From Aspergillus flavus (taxonomy: Eukaryota; Ascomycota; Eurotiomycetes; Eurotiales; Aspergillaceae): a DNA stretch of 64,000 nucleotides. The position numbers were made by a program, and so were the translations under genes. Under the pieces are notes generated by a model that did no database searches, was not told the origin of the DNA, and saw only the letters and a program-made list of their open reading frames with translations. The DNA is taken from contig NC_092407.1 of the NCBI RefSeq assembly GCF_009017415.1, positions 1,054,001 to 1,118,000 of the forward strand, given 5' to 3'. Below are positions 36,073-47,768 of the stretch, in pieces; position 1 is the stretch's first letter, and each line of letters starts with the position of its first letter.

Positions 36073-37202
36073 ACATTAGTGGGATGTAGGAGAGTGGATG
36101 GTCCAGTCAAGACTCAAGAGACGCCAGGCATGTATGGAAGCACGTGCACGGATCAACAAAACAGGCTAAACCTCTTTAGGATGCTGGGGATATTCCACCC
36201 TAAACACAACTCTCTCACGTCAACAATCCCTCCCCATCTCGAATTTGTCAAAGCGTAGGCTTTGAGAATATCCTGCCGAGTACCAATGCTGCTCGCTTTT
36301 GCCGAAATACGACTTGACGGTTGCTCCCCCACGGAGCGTGAGGTAAACTCCATCACGGCATCCGCGTTCCCCTCCGCAGCTAGCTGTGAGAATGTAGGTT
36401 TTCCTAAGGGACTGGTGTTTCTGAGCTCTACCATGTGTATCATACAGTCGTACATGGCCTTTCTGCTCCAATACCAATTATCTTGGTCATTGTGCTTTGA
36501 TTGAATGAGAGAGCTGTGATGAAATGAAAAGCGGAATGGACAATTGCTTCCTCGAACTTGGCTTCGGACGGGGTGAGGTGTATCTTGGATAGACTCCTTA
36601 AGAAGAGGGAGGCCCTGCGACTAGCTTTTATCAGGTAAGGTTGCTGCAGCCATCTCTAAGTCAAATGCGACAAGGTTGTAGGTTGGGCTGAGGCTGTCGA
36701 TTGTTAAAGTGAAACATTTGCATAGGAGAACGGAGCCCGTTCAGCTAGCACGGTAGTACAAGCCAAGCACTGATAACCAGCATAACTCAACTAGCTGCTA
36801 TTTGCTAGTTTAATATCACTACACCGTTCCGTGCCGCTCTCACTCTGGACCTGGCACAGGCATGAAGAGGCGCCCAATAAGACGTGCAGTCTCATGGACG
36901 AAGAACCAAAACCACACCCTGATCAGTCGGCGTTGAATTCGCCCGTTCGTGCAGCTTTTTAACGGAAGTATCCGATGATGACAATGCAGGCCTTTGGATA
37001 TAGTAATGTCGCTGAGCGGCTGTAAGTTCGCCCGAGTGTCGTATGTTTCCGACTAGCCATGGATGAATATGTTTGGTCTTGCCGGCTGGGATGCTTGGAC
37101 GCAGAAATATATTCTAGACTCAAAAGCCTATCTGGTACTCATCGTCCGGCGTTTGTCATCGTAATTATTACCTCACTATAATTAAGCTACCTCCAACCAA
37201 CC
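36073..37202. other. Promoter region between regulator and second MFS; possible decayed frame
   Basis: Divergent promoter of about 1.1 kb. On the minus strand, 36477-36220 encodes an 85-codon stretch without ATG. It ends in a protein-like segment (GVYLTLRGGATVKSYF ... SLRFDKFEMGRDC) that looks like the end of a small secreted protein, preceded by a leader-like sequence with an ATG in another frame near 36490. This could be a decayed small gene, but support is weak. Confidence 0.3.
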
Positions 37203-38950
37203 ATGCAGTCCATCCGCCAGTACCGTCGCCTGCGGCAGGACCTAGCTGAAGCTCGGCGAGGAAAGCTACCTTCTGAGTCGCTCGCGAAGACCTCCACCAG
37301 TAGCGATAACGAGGCCGCAAAGGATCCGACAGAGAAGCCAGCAGCAATAGACCCAGCCGTCGTCCGTGGTGTGACCGTCTCGCGCCCACAGGAGGGCGAT
37401 GGGAGCACCGTCTACGTGGTGGGCTGGAGGGACAACGACCCCAGTAATCCCCAGGTCTGGAGCTTGCCCAGGAAATGGATGGCTATGATAAACTGTTGCT
37501 GTCTGGGCATCGCGTTGACAATTCCCACATCTGTCGAAGGTCCTGCGCAAGAGGCCTTCCAGGACCACTTTGGTGTCAGTCCGATGGCAGGATCGATGAG
37601 CACAGGTATGGCTCTCAATGTACTACACATGCTTTTGGCCAACAAATACTGAACCATTGGTTGAACAACTGCAGGCATCTTCCTGATCGGTGTAGGCGTG
37701 GGCTCACTATTCTCCGGCCCTTTGTCTGAAACCTTCGGCCGCAATATCGTCTACTTTGTCTCGATGGTTGTGGTCATGCTGTTCATTATGGCCAAAGCTC
37801 TGGCTCCCAGCTATGGCGTCGCTCTCGCTTTCCGATTCTTCGGCGCCCTTTTCGCCGCGACCCCAATGACCGTGGCTGGCGGGACCATAGGCGACATCTG
37901 GACGCCCATGCAGATACCCTTCGGCCTGCCCTTGGTCACCATCTGTGCATACACCGGCCCAATCCTGGGTCCTGTGATCGGCGCATACACACCTGAGATC
38001 GGCTTCGAGTCGGCCGGCTGGATATCCATGATCATCATCGGCGCCGTCCTGGTATTCGTCCTGATTGCCCAACCGGAAACATGTAGTCCGCTGCTGCTGG
38101 AATGGCGCGCGAGACACCTGCGCGAGCTAACCGGCGACGACCGCTACCAGGCCGAGCACACATCGGCCAGCTCGCTAGACTTCCGGCTGCTGGCTAACGT
38201 GTATAGACCGTTTTTCATGGTCTGGACCGAGCCTATAATCCTGGTCTTTAGCTTTTACCTCGTCCTCATCTACTTTGTGCTATTCACTTTCTTGAACGGT
38301 TACCCTTATATCTTCACTAGGCCGTATGGCATATCGGCCAGCTCAACCTTCATCATCTGGGTTGCAATGATGCCTGAAGTTGCCGTGGCGATCATTATGG
38401 TCCCTTACATCTACAGCCTCACCAAGAAGGCCGCCGCGAGCGCAATGACCGCAGGCAAACCCCTGCAGCCCGAGGTATCCCTCTACTGGGCCATGGCGGG
38501 AGCTTCTATTTTAATGCCAGTGTCGCTATTCTGGATGGCCTGGACGTGCTACGTGGGTCAACAACCCTCCTCCAAGCCCAATTCAGAACCCCCCTCCTAT
38601 GACCTACTAACAAAATCCTCCAGAGCGACATCAGCATCTGGTCCCCAATCATAGCCTCCACGATACTCGGTTACGCCCTCGTCTGTATCTTCACAACAAT
38701 CTACATGTACATCATCTTCGTATACCTGCAGCACTTAGCGTCCGCGCTCGGATTCATGACCTTTGCTCGCTACGTCATCTCCGGTGCGCTCAGTCCGGCT
38801 TCTATCAAGATGTACGAGAACATAGGCGCTCATTGGTCGTTGACCATTGTGGGCATTATTGCTACGGTGATGGCACCCGTGCCCTATGTGCTTTACAACT
38901 ATGGCCATAAGGTCCGTGCAATGAACAAGAATATTCAGAATAGGGCTTAG
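37203..38950 (+). CDS. DHA1-type MFS transporter (Tpo1/Flu1-like)
   Basis: Exons 37203-37605, 37675-38552 and 38624-38950 give about 535 residues. A long hydrophilic N-terminus (about 95 residues, Lys/Ser/Asp-rich) precedes WRDNDPSNPQVWSLPRKW, the pre-TM1 motif of this family. Next come FLIGVGVGSLFSGPLSETFGRN (motif A), RFFGALFAATPMTVAGGTIGDIW, GPILGPVIGAY (motif C) and AQPETCSPLLLEWRARHLR. The C-terminal exon has YMYIIFVYLQHLASALGFMTFARYVISG. Members with this layout export polyamines, azoles, mycophenolic acid and other drugs. The initiating ATG (ACCATGCAG) follows an AT-rich promoter shared with the Zn2Cys6 regulator. Confidence 0.9.
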
Positions 38951-39559
38951 TGGGCTTTTACACTAGTTTGTGCTTATCTGCTGTTAGGACGATATGAGTG
39001 GTTCGGTGGTTGTGGGCGCGTTGTATACTTGGGGCGATGTTTTGACATGTTTAGTACTTCTTGAAAGTTTTTCCAGGCTAATTTTTCAATATTATATCTG
39101 ACTGCTTTTTCTGCTGTTTATTCTCGTGGCGCAGACTACTAGTCTTGTCGACTTTTGTATTCTGGCATTGTAGCTAGGGCTATCACAGCCGGAGTATTAT
39201 CAGTAGAGTATGAGGGGGCAAAGTTTTGTATTAACTTGCTCAAAATCAGACAGGGTCTTTTTATGCGAATGAGGAGACTAATCGGTTTTTAATTGTGGTT
39301 GAAGCGTGAAACGTAACCATAGTATTATAGGTAAGTGTTCTAGAAGAGAAGCCCTGCGAGGTTGTATAGACACTTACCATTATGCAATGCTATTGCCACA
39401 AAGCCGAACACCGGGGAAGAACTAACCCGGGAGTATGATATAACCGATCTCTTCTCTGACCCACCCTCTCCTCATTTCCCCAGCCTGCCACTCTTTCCCC
39501 TCCATTTCTCGCTATACAACTATTTTCACACAAAGGAAGGAGTACATAGTAAAAACAAA
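38951..39559. other. Intergenic
   Basis: 3' flank of the MFS gene and promoter of the DUF3237 gene. The immediate upstream leader (39450-39550) is C/T-rich. No other feature. Confidence 0.45.
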
Positions 39560-40164
39560 ATGGAGCCCCTCTCGCCGCCCCCAGCCCTAACACATCTTTT
39601 CACTCTCCGGTGTGCCGTCGACCCTCCAATGGAGATCGGGAATGGACCTTACGGTAGACGTCGCTGTGTGCCCATTAAATCCGGTACTGTGAGAGGAAAG
39701 TACTTGAATGGAGAGGTAGTTCCTGGTGGAGCGGATTTCATGTAGGTGCAGAGTTGTTTTGCTGTTATTGGTGTATAGGGATACTAACGGATGATATTTA
39801 GGTTGGTTGAGGAGAATCAAACGACACATGTAAATACGAACTATCTTCTTAAGAGTGATGATGGAGCTTATATCTATATTCGGTTAGCTTTTATTCCCGT
39901 ATCTTTTCATTGTGAGTGTCCTTGGTGACTGACATTATATATAGGACAGAGGGAACTCGTTCCGGGCCTCCTGAGGTCTTGAAAGCCCTGATGGAAGGAG
40001 ACGACGGAGTGGACCCCAACCAATACTGGTTTCATTTGCATATCAAGCTTGAAACCGGCCATGAAAAATACAAATGGATGAACAACCGGGTCATTGTCGG
40101 GCGAGCGACCAGAGCCAAAGGCGAGGTTGCCTATGATGCGTATTTCTTGGAGAATATTGTTTGA
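39560..40164 (+). CDS. DUF3237 (UPF0311) family protein
   Basis: Exons 39560-39741, 39802-39882 and 39945-40164 join in frame to 160 residues, the normal size of this small beta-barrel-like family. Recognisable blocks are LTHLFTLRCAVDPPMEIG at the start, VPIKSGTVRGKYLNGEVVPGGADFM, NTNYLLKSDDGAYIYIRTEG, and near the end YKWMNNRVIVGRATRAKGEVAYDAYFL. Its biochemical role is not established. Genes of this family often sit beside catabolic or metabolite genes. Here it lies between a DHA1 transporter and a Zn2Cys6 regulator, with its stop about 100 bp from the converging regulator's stop. Confidence 0.87.
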
Positions 40165-40265
40165 ATTATTTATGCTATTAAATCTATGTAGTGTTCTATG
40201 ATATATCTTATGGTAAGCAGTCATGGCAGGAACATTATAAAGATGTATCCCTCACATAAAATTTA

Positions 40266-42173
40266 TTACGATGGCGCGCGATTGCGGAGAAATTCGGCCA
40301 GATTTACGTACTCCCCTTTGGTCGCATCCTGTTGCGCGAGCACTTCATCTACAATCTCGTTCGCCCACCGAATCTCGGTATGGCACTGACGCAGCTCTGC
40401 TAGGCGCTGACGGAGCCATTCGATCTGCGCCGGATCGTCTGTTTCGAGCACCGCGACTAAGATTGGCCAGTGCAGACGACGCATGAGTCGTGGCTCGGAT
40501 GCGTATTGCTTATGCGTGATCTCGAGGATGTTGTTCAGGGCGTGCCGGTGAAGCGTGCGCGGAGATTGTGAGGGGCAGAGTAAACGCCGATGGAAAAGAA
40601 TCTGCGCGTAAAAAGTGCTAACAGCCATATTGATTGTGTTTAACGTGCGTCGCATTGAGGCCGGGCCGGCGAATTTGGCTGTGATGAACAAATCGGAGAA
40701 TTTCTGCAGCTGTTAGGATTGGTCTCGTGCGGAATGAGAAGGGGACATACATCTCTGACGGCCATTATTTCGTTAAAGAATGACTCTGCCTGGTAGCCGG
40801 AATCGGGAATGTTGTCGAATAGCAACTTCCATGTTCGATGGCGTAGCGACATGCCCGCATGTAATAGTTCCAAAGCCCGGTAATTCTCCATGTCATCCGA
40901 TACTTCCTGGTCCGGGTACTGTTTACCCCAGAAGCATCGTCCCCATACACGGGCGCAACGATATAGTCGGTCCGGATGTAGGGCTGGGTTCCCGGACTGG
41001 AGCACGTAGTCGTAAAGCGATTCGGACAACCCCATGGGCTGACAGCTCGCATCGATATACCTGAGGCTATATTAGACCGGCTTCGAAGGAAAGCCACGGT
41101 ACCTACAGAATCCATAGTAATAGTTGCTCGGGAATGAATGACACCCGAGACTCCGGCTCGTTCGATTCCTCGGACTCCATCGACAGCAGCACATTATTCA
41201 CGTCCTTGATCTGGAACAACTCCGGGTGAGATTCCAGCAACGACTTCACCCCTTGTAAATGTAGTTCTAGATGTCGCACGCAATGACCGTATTGCCATTC
41301 GTATGTCACCATCAGAAACATGGTCGCGAAGATCGCCTCCAGCTCGGCGGGCGAGACCTGTCGCGGGGACACCAAGGACTGGCGGAATTCCTTGACGGCC
41401 AACCCGTAGTGATAGCGACCGTGATCCTCCGCCGTGGGCCGGCCGGGCGTTCGCACTATAAGACCGTTGCGGTGCATATCACTCGCGGATAAGGCGAGAA
41501 TCATCCGCATGATTATCTTGTTCGTGGCGGCCGGCCCTTGGTATAGATAACAGAAACTGCTCCATTGCCACGATTTCATGTAATAGAATACCAACGAGGA
41601 CGATGGGAAGTATTGAAAATACTTCTGATCATGTTCGGAAAGCACCAACGAGTTGGCACACGCGAAGTCGGTTACAGATAGCGAAGGATATAGCGGCGGG
41701 GGCGGATGGTAAGGGGGCACGCCGAGCCAGCCTGGAGAGGATATCGAACCAACGGGGATACTGGTGAGGTCGGGTGTAGTGTCTAAGGGGTACCATAACG
41801 TGCCAGGGGAGGTCACGAAGGGTGGGTGAGGGATCTCGATCGTTGAAGCGGCGAAGGTAGTGGAGGCAGCGACATCACAACTGGGCCATCGAGGCTGAAG
41901 TTGTCGCGCCGGAGTGATGGACTTGCCTCGTTTCACTGGAACTCCCCACTCACAGCTGAGTCGCAAGTTAGAGCAGCGTTTGCAGACAGGGCGCTCTTCG
42001 CCGCATTTCACTTTTCGACGGCGGCAGGTACTGCAGCCTGGGCGAAGTCGCGGTTAGTTTGAGTATTTTACCGGGACGCCGAGCATTCCGTAGCAGGCTA
42101 TAAGAAGGAATGTATGCACGTAGGTAGGTATCTAAATACCTTTCTTTGAGCGAGGGGCGTTCCGACCCGACAT
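40266..42173 (-). CDS. Zn(II)2Cys6 transcription factor
   Basis: Exon 1 is tiny (42173-42140, MSGRNAPRSKK). Exon 2 starts at 42037 and completes the zinc cluster: GCSTCRRRKVKC, GEERPV, CKRCSNLRLSCEWG, with perfect C6 spacing. The third exon starts YIDASCQPMG and the fourth KFSDLFITAKFAG; the stop is at 40266. The middle domain (FYYMKSWQWSSFCYLYQGPAATNKIIMRMILALSASDM, then LLHAGMSLRHRTWKLL and LHWPILVAVLETDDPAQIEWL) matches the fungal_trans_2 type rather than the classical fungal_trans domain. A proline-rich linker separates it from the zinc cluster. It is head to tail with the UPF0658-like gene. Function unknown; a local regulator is plausible. Confidence 0.9.
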
Positions 42174-42670
42174 AGATTGAAGAGCCCACGCTACAAAAGC
42201 AAGCAATCAGCCGGGAGGCATCAGCAACGAGTGGATGCCAAGTAGCAGGGCAACCGGGAAACCATCTGAGGTTGTCGGGAAAAGTGACGATAGAGAAGGA
42301 AAAGCGATGCCGGAAAATGGAAAAAGATCTGATAAAGCTTAGTCAGCGACTCTTCGGTCTATTAGAGGCCGCATAGGTTCTACTTCTCTGAGATTTCTAT
42401 TTATTGCTGAAGAACACTGATTTGCATGTCTTTGGCGCTTATGGGTCTGTCTGAGTAGCGTTGTACTGTATGCATGACCGGCGTCAGCCCTAATGGGGCC
42501 CTGCAAGTGATAGAGTCGCACCGCATCTCCCAGCAGCTATCGCTATCGTCCAGGGTGATTATCGCACATTAAAGCAACGTTTAAATTACAGCAGAGTATA
42601 CATCCAACCCAGCAATCCCCGTTACCATGTCCTTCCCATAGTTAAAAAACAGACCCGACGTCATGTCGCC
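42174..42670. other. Intergenic, promoter of the Zn2Cys6 regulator
   Basis: It contains the regulator's 5' leader and the 3' flank of the UPF0658-like gene. No other feature was seen. Confidence 0.45.
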
Positions 42671-43883
42671 TCATGCGGAACCGCAAGTAACTCTCGCTCC
42701 CAACGGTTTCCCCGAGCAGTCCAGCTTTTGCACCGCCCGAGACATACGGACGAAGCACAGACCTGTCACGGTTACTGTACCCAGCGCCAATACAATGTTT
42801 ATGATCCCGAAAAAGCTCAATGTCTTTCTGGCCTGGAGATAGTCCAAGTAGGAAGGGGACATAGAGAAGGCAGTAAGCATATATATAAAGAAGCCCATCA
42901 GTGCAAGATGGAAGACCTGATCCAGATTATTAGCGAGTCAGCCTACAACGGTAAGGTGGTCACCCACAGAGATAACAATAGTCCCAACTCGATGCTGTTT
43001 CCTTACTATCCACGCAGTGATGAATAATAGACAGCAAGAAACGGGCATCAGGGCCACCGCTGCGGCAAAAGTTGGACTGCTTTTACTGTATGGTACAATC
43101 GCGAGTTGTAGCAGAAATCCGAGGTAAAAAAATCCATCGAACTTAAGCAAAGACAAAAGTAGCTAATGAGTGGGCAAAAGTCAGAGCCGTATCAACCACA
43201 GCATACAAGAAAGGTTTACTTGCCTGCAAGTATAAATACCTTCTTCTCATTGGTTTGTCGGCGTCCACCGTTCGTAGGGTAACCCAGGCGAATTCTTCGT
43301 ACAACTTCCACGCACTGAACAGAATTAAAAAAGTGAACGATACCGGTATGGCTATGATCGAAATCATCATCCCCTGTAACAGAGGCCACATTCCCTGTAG
43401 TGACCCCGGGCGTACGGCAGCATTGGCTATAAGGACTTCTACTATATCACGCAGCTGACCATACTGAATGCCATTATATACGCTTAATGCGGCCGAGTAT
43501 ATGCCCAAACCAATCAGTTGGATAGTACCCCAGTGTGCCGATGTGTCATAGACAAGGAGCAGCTGGTATACCACCCAGAGTGTCACCAAGACGAAGAAAG
43601 TGGGTATGCATCTGTATGCTGATATATCCCAAGCAACGGGTGTAACATTGTTTCGAATACTGGTGTATATTACCCTGTTCCATAGGTCAGCAGGTTTCGT
43701 GCCAAGCAAAGTGAGTGTCAAAATATACGCTTCAAGAGCAATGAGCACCACCACTTCAATGAATGTGGAAACTAGAAGGATCCAGGTCCACAGGGTGTTT
43801 GGTCTGTATAGCATTTCGTATATCCCGAAGTCGACGATATTATTTCTCTCAGAGCTTTCAAGGAGCGGCTGAAGCACTGGCAC
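42671..43883 (-). CDS. UPF0658-like Golgi/endomembrane protein, with a GC-AG intron
   Basis: About 359 residues with seven to eight membrane spans and short loops. The order of blocks (YRPNTLWTWILLVSTFIEVVVL, IPTFFVLVTLWVVYQLLLVYDT, TIQLIGLGIYSAALSVYNGIQ, FDGFFYLGFLLQLAIV, MPVSCCLLFITAWIVRKQ and a final helix pair) fits the UPF0658 family, named after a fission-yeast Golgi membrane protein of unknown role. Exons are 43883-43224, 43141-42968 and 42916-42671, all in phase 0. Intron 1 begins CAG|GCAAGT, a GC donor with otherwise perfect consensus, and ends TTAAG. No GT donor nearby preserves the frame. The 5' end is uncertain: the frame is open above 43883 to an acceptor near 43910, and a short first exon from an ATG near 43965 is possible; ATG at 43814 is the fallback. 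Confidence 0.75.
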
Positions 43884-45240
43884 GTAAACTTCTAGTCCGG
43901 AATCGCTGAATCTACAACGCGGACTATGTTGTTAATTAAATACATAGACACGACACATGGGGTGTTCATCCTGTGCACCAATTCCTGAGGTATTCGGGGC
44001 TGCGTGCCCACTAACGTGTGAATTGAACTCTTGGCTTTGGAGGCCTTAAAAGTAAATATAGATTTAGTTGCGTGGGTGTGATGGTTTGGCGGCTAAACTG
44101 CAGCCTCTAAAGTGGTGCCCCCCACAACCCTCGTAAACGGACGTACGGAGTATCGAGAGAACGCGAGGAAATGTTGATCGCCAGTGATCGTCACCGCCAA
44201 AGCAGCTTGCCCTCTTAAATGATTGTGTCGCCGGTTGTCCGCCCAGAAGGACCAGTTAGGCTATCAAGCGTAATGCACAAGGTCTCAAGTCCAGGGCCAG
44301 AAATGACAGACCTTAGATATCCTGCTAATATGTCTAGTGACGCTCGGCCTATGCGTGTGGACTGCCATTCATCCAAGTATCCCGGTGTATATATTCTCAA
44401 GTCCACGCTCTCGAGCGCTCGGGGTTAATGACGCTGGTTGTCATCTTTCCAGAGATCAATATCACTTCCGCATGGAATCAGAGAAGACGCGCGAAGAGCC
44501 TGCTTGTTGAAGTGAATCGAGCCCTGTAGCAAATATCAAAGGAGAATATATCAGAAGTATAGTACTTGGCGATTTGCAGTTTCTCATAGTCTTCTCATCT
44601 CTGGATGATGCATCTACCGAGCTGAGGAAGCTACATGAAAGAATCCATAATATATTCTAGATTACGCCCATCAAGCAATTCCTTGCGTATTGGGAAACTC
44701 AGGATAAAGAATACCTTCCTTGGAAAACGAAAGTTTCTCCGGGCCTAAATCCAGGAAGTCAAGATCATCCACTGCTTTCAAAATATTCGAACTTAGTTGA
44801 GTGACAGCACTATCCCATGCTGCATCTGAACTTGCTCAAAGCTAACCGTCTGCAGCACAGCAGCCTGCTCAATGGACAAACTTCTTCGCCCACGTTTCTT
44901 TATATCACAGAATAATAACAAATAATCAAAAGGTCAAAAGAAAGTTAACCTGATATGTCAAGCTTACTATTTCGAAGCGCCTTGCACTAACAAAGGCCCT
45001 ACCTAAAATTTACTCAATTTTATAGACTTGGCTGATATGGATAATGTGCGGTTGAGAGTAACTTTCTTTGAATAAAAACCATTCTTTACATATTTCCTAC
45101 CTAGACGATTACATCTAGCTGTAAGTTATGATGCTATGCCCCTCTCGCCCATCTCACCTATTCTCTCCCGATAAAGGTCAATTGGGCTAATTATTTGTCG
45201 GTCGAGTGATCCTCATTTGCTATAATATGAATATGCATGT
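43884..45240. other. Intergenic, nothing recognised
   Basis: About 1.35 kb, AT-rich. The left 100 bp may hold the first exon of the UPF0658-like gene. No other coding, RNA or repeat feature could be supported. Confidence 0.45.
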
Positions 45241-46679
45241 TTATTCCTGGATACAGTTCTCCCATTGTGATTTCGCCTGTTTGAACAGAGCTTCGTCCGT
45301 GATCATTTCCCATCCGATCATGGCCAGCGACTTGCCCACAACCACTGCCTCAACATGAGCATCATCAGTGCCAGCCGCTGCTGCAAATGACGGATGGTGA
45401 GGAAACGATCCATCTGGTCCTGGTATACCGAACATGGTATGGAGGGTGGGCATAATATAACTGACATTGCCTGTGGTAGTCATTAGTAACTGACATAACC
45501 GAGGAAAGAGTGAAGTGTAGAATACCAATGTCGGATGACCCCGTTAAGACTTTCTCATGACTCTTTAGGACGTTTCGATCGTAGCTACCCATGTGGGTCT
45601 GATAACGTTCACACAAGGTATCGTTTAACTTAATGTCGGTGTACAGCTCATCTCTGTTGCTTATATCAGCTTAGCTCCAACGAAAAGCTCGGGAGAAGGC
45701 GTACGTACTCTACGAGCTTAACTTCGCATCCCGTCGCTAACGCGCCTGCCTCAATGCAATTGCGTACCTTGGCCATTAACCGATTCAAGCCCTTCAAAGT
45801 CGGACTACGAACTTGCCAATAGGCCTTGGTATAAGCTGGGATGACGTTGGCTACCTTAGGCGTATCCAAAAAGGCGCAATGAACACGTTCATCCGGTTGG
45901 AGCTGTTGCCGTAGGACAGCAACGTTATTATAAGAGGTCACCAGAGCATCGAGCGCATTGACGCCTTCCCAAGGGTTGCCTCCAGCATGGGCGCTCTTCC
46001 CAGTAAACTCACAGTGAATCTGTTTCCGGGCATTCATCAAGACGCCGCCCACCCCAGTGGCGTCAACACCAGGAAAGAGCTTCTGGGGACCAGCGTGCCT
46101 ACACCGAGTCAGTATCATATAATGATAGAGAGTCAGGGGTACATACGCCATCAATGAGATATCGACACCCTTATAAGCCCCAGCATCTATCAATTTAGCC
46201 TTTCCACCACCATTCTCCTCGGCCGGTGTGCCCAACAGCTGAGTACGACCAGGGATGCCATACTGCTTCAGAAGAGCAGAAAGTGCCAAGAAAGCAGCGA
46301 CACTGCTCGTTGTGATCAGGTTATGGCCACAGGCGTGACCTATGCCGGGGAGTGCGTCATATTCGGCATTGAAATTGATCAGCCGTCCGCCAGAGCCACT
46401 GATGGCTTCAAACGATGTGTCCAGGCCATATGCGTGGCGAGTCACGGTAAATCCTTGTGCTTCGAGGAAGTCGCAAATCGCGTCGTGAGCTTTATACTCT
46501 TCATATGCTGTTTCTGGATTGGACCAGATCTGCGCAATTAGCGGATGGGATAAATGACGTAAAGAGCAAAGACATACCTCTCGGTTCAATTCTCTTAAGG
46601 TTGTCTGTAACGACTCTAACGCCGCATCAACGGATGCCTTGATGTCCGCAATACTAGGCTTTGCTTGCATAATTGCCAT
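45241..46679 (-). CDS. M20 family amidohydrolase/peptidase (PM20D2/AbgB-like)
   Basis: Five exons with phase-consistent introns near 46525-46578, 46100-46145, 45652-45710 and 45475-45525. The metal-binding motifs are intact: NAEYDALPGIGHACGHN (Asp and His ligands), then GTPAEENGGGKAKLIDAGAY with the catalytic Glu-Glu. FTGKSAHAGGNPWEGVNALDALV is the dimerisation-domain signature, and the C-terminal block TDDAHVEAVVVGKSLAMIGWE completes the fold. Such enzymes hydrolyse dipeptides or N-acyl/aminobenzoyl amino acids in the cytosol; no signal peptide is seen. It is divergent from a Dal5-like permease over a 1.1-kb region with several GATA motifs, which suggests joint use of an organic nitrogen source. 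Confidence 0.9.
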
Positions 46680-46925
46680 GGTGGTAGTCTGTGATATCTG
46701 TACGCGTACTCTGCGGAGGCTGTCAGTTGCCTAACGCTAGCGGAGACCATTATATATTGTTCGTCTACAACACCCTTCACGGTATGACTATGCCTCGGTT
46801 GGAATTAATTGTAAGGATGAGTCGGAATTTCGCCTCAGAAGACCCTTTGATAGGATAGATCGCCGACGCCATTGCCTATCATGCTGCACGTCGGCTCCAT
46901 CGCTTGCATCCCACATGTCGGATAT

Positions 46926-47047
46926 GTTATCATTGCCCTTATCTGGTAAGAATAAGCAGGCTATCAGGGGTGAAACTTGATGACTAACGGTATGATGAAT
47001 GATATCAGTGTTAACGAAATGCGCATTTGCCATTATCTTTATTATCA
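46926..47047. promoter_or_regulatory. Cluster of GATA-type motifs in a divergent promoter
   Basis: Four TTATC(A/T) words (reverse of GATAA/AGATAA) at about 46927, 46939, 47032 and 47041 in about 120 bp between the M20 hydrolase and the Dal5-like permease. HGATAR is the site of the nitrogen regulator AreA. The sequence is AT-rich, so chance matches are possible; clustering and gene function raise the likelihood. Confidence 0.4.
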
Positions 47048-47768
47048 CTGGCCCCCTCGGCAGATTAGAACCAGTTCCTTCCCCAATTTGCCGAAGCCAA
47101 GAGTGGAGATGTGGGTATCCAAACAGCCCCAGTCCTCGTGTGAGCCACCTCAAGTTTCTAGATGTACGCTCTCCGCACGATTGAATTTGCGGGGTAGCTG
47201 CAGCAGGGCCTGTTAAATGCCCATTGCAGTAGTTTTGATCCACACGATAGGGAAAGCGTGTTGAATCTTTTGATAACCTTCGCAAGTTTTAGGTTGGACA
47301 TTTGCCGAGCTCGGGACGGACATTGGTGGATTTGCCGACGAAGCCCTACTTCGTATCTTTCCAGTGGCGCTGCTGCTCCATGGGGCGAATCGTTGGGTTT
47401 TAACCGGCAATAAAGTGGGTTCGCCATGAATTTATACCTCCAGGATTTCATATGGACCCACGGTATTGGGTGCCACGCTATCCAAGATGTCAATTCCGCT
47501 GTGTATCCTATCTGTCTTAGTTCGCTATCTTTAAGAGCTGACTCACTAATTACCTTATTATCCGGTGAATGTGAGAAATGCTTGGATGTTTTTAGGTCGA
47601 ATTAACATGTTCTAGGTGCGGAAATAGTGTGCGATCTTCCGCTGTTGGCAATCTTTCAAGTCCCGAAAATTGCTACCGATGCCTTGCATACCTGTCATAA
47701 AAGGGCTCACAGCTCGAGAGGATATTTTGTCGTTCCACTAAACTCGAGAAATTGGATTGCGAGATACC

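Noticed and set aside
46788..47285. 165-codon minus-strand frame in the hydrolase/permease promoter
   Set aside because: No recognisable motif or normal start context, and it occupies the divergent promoter.
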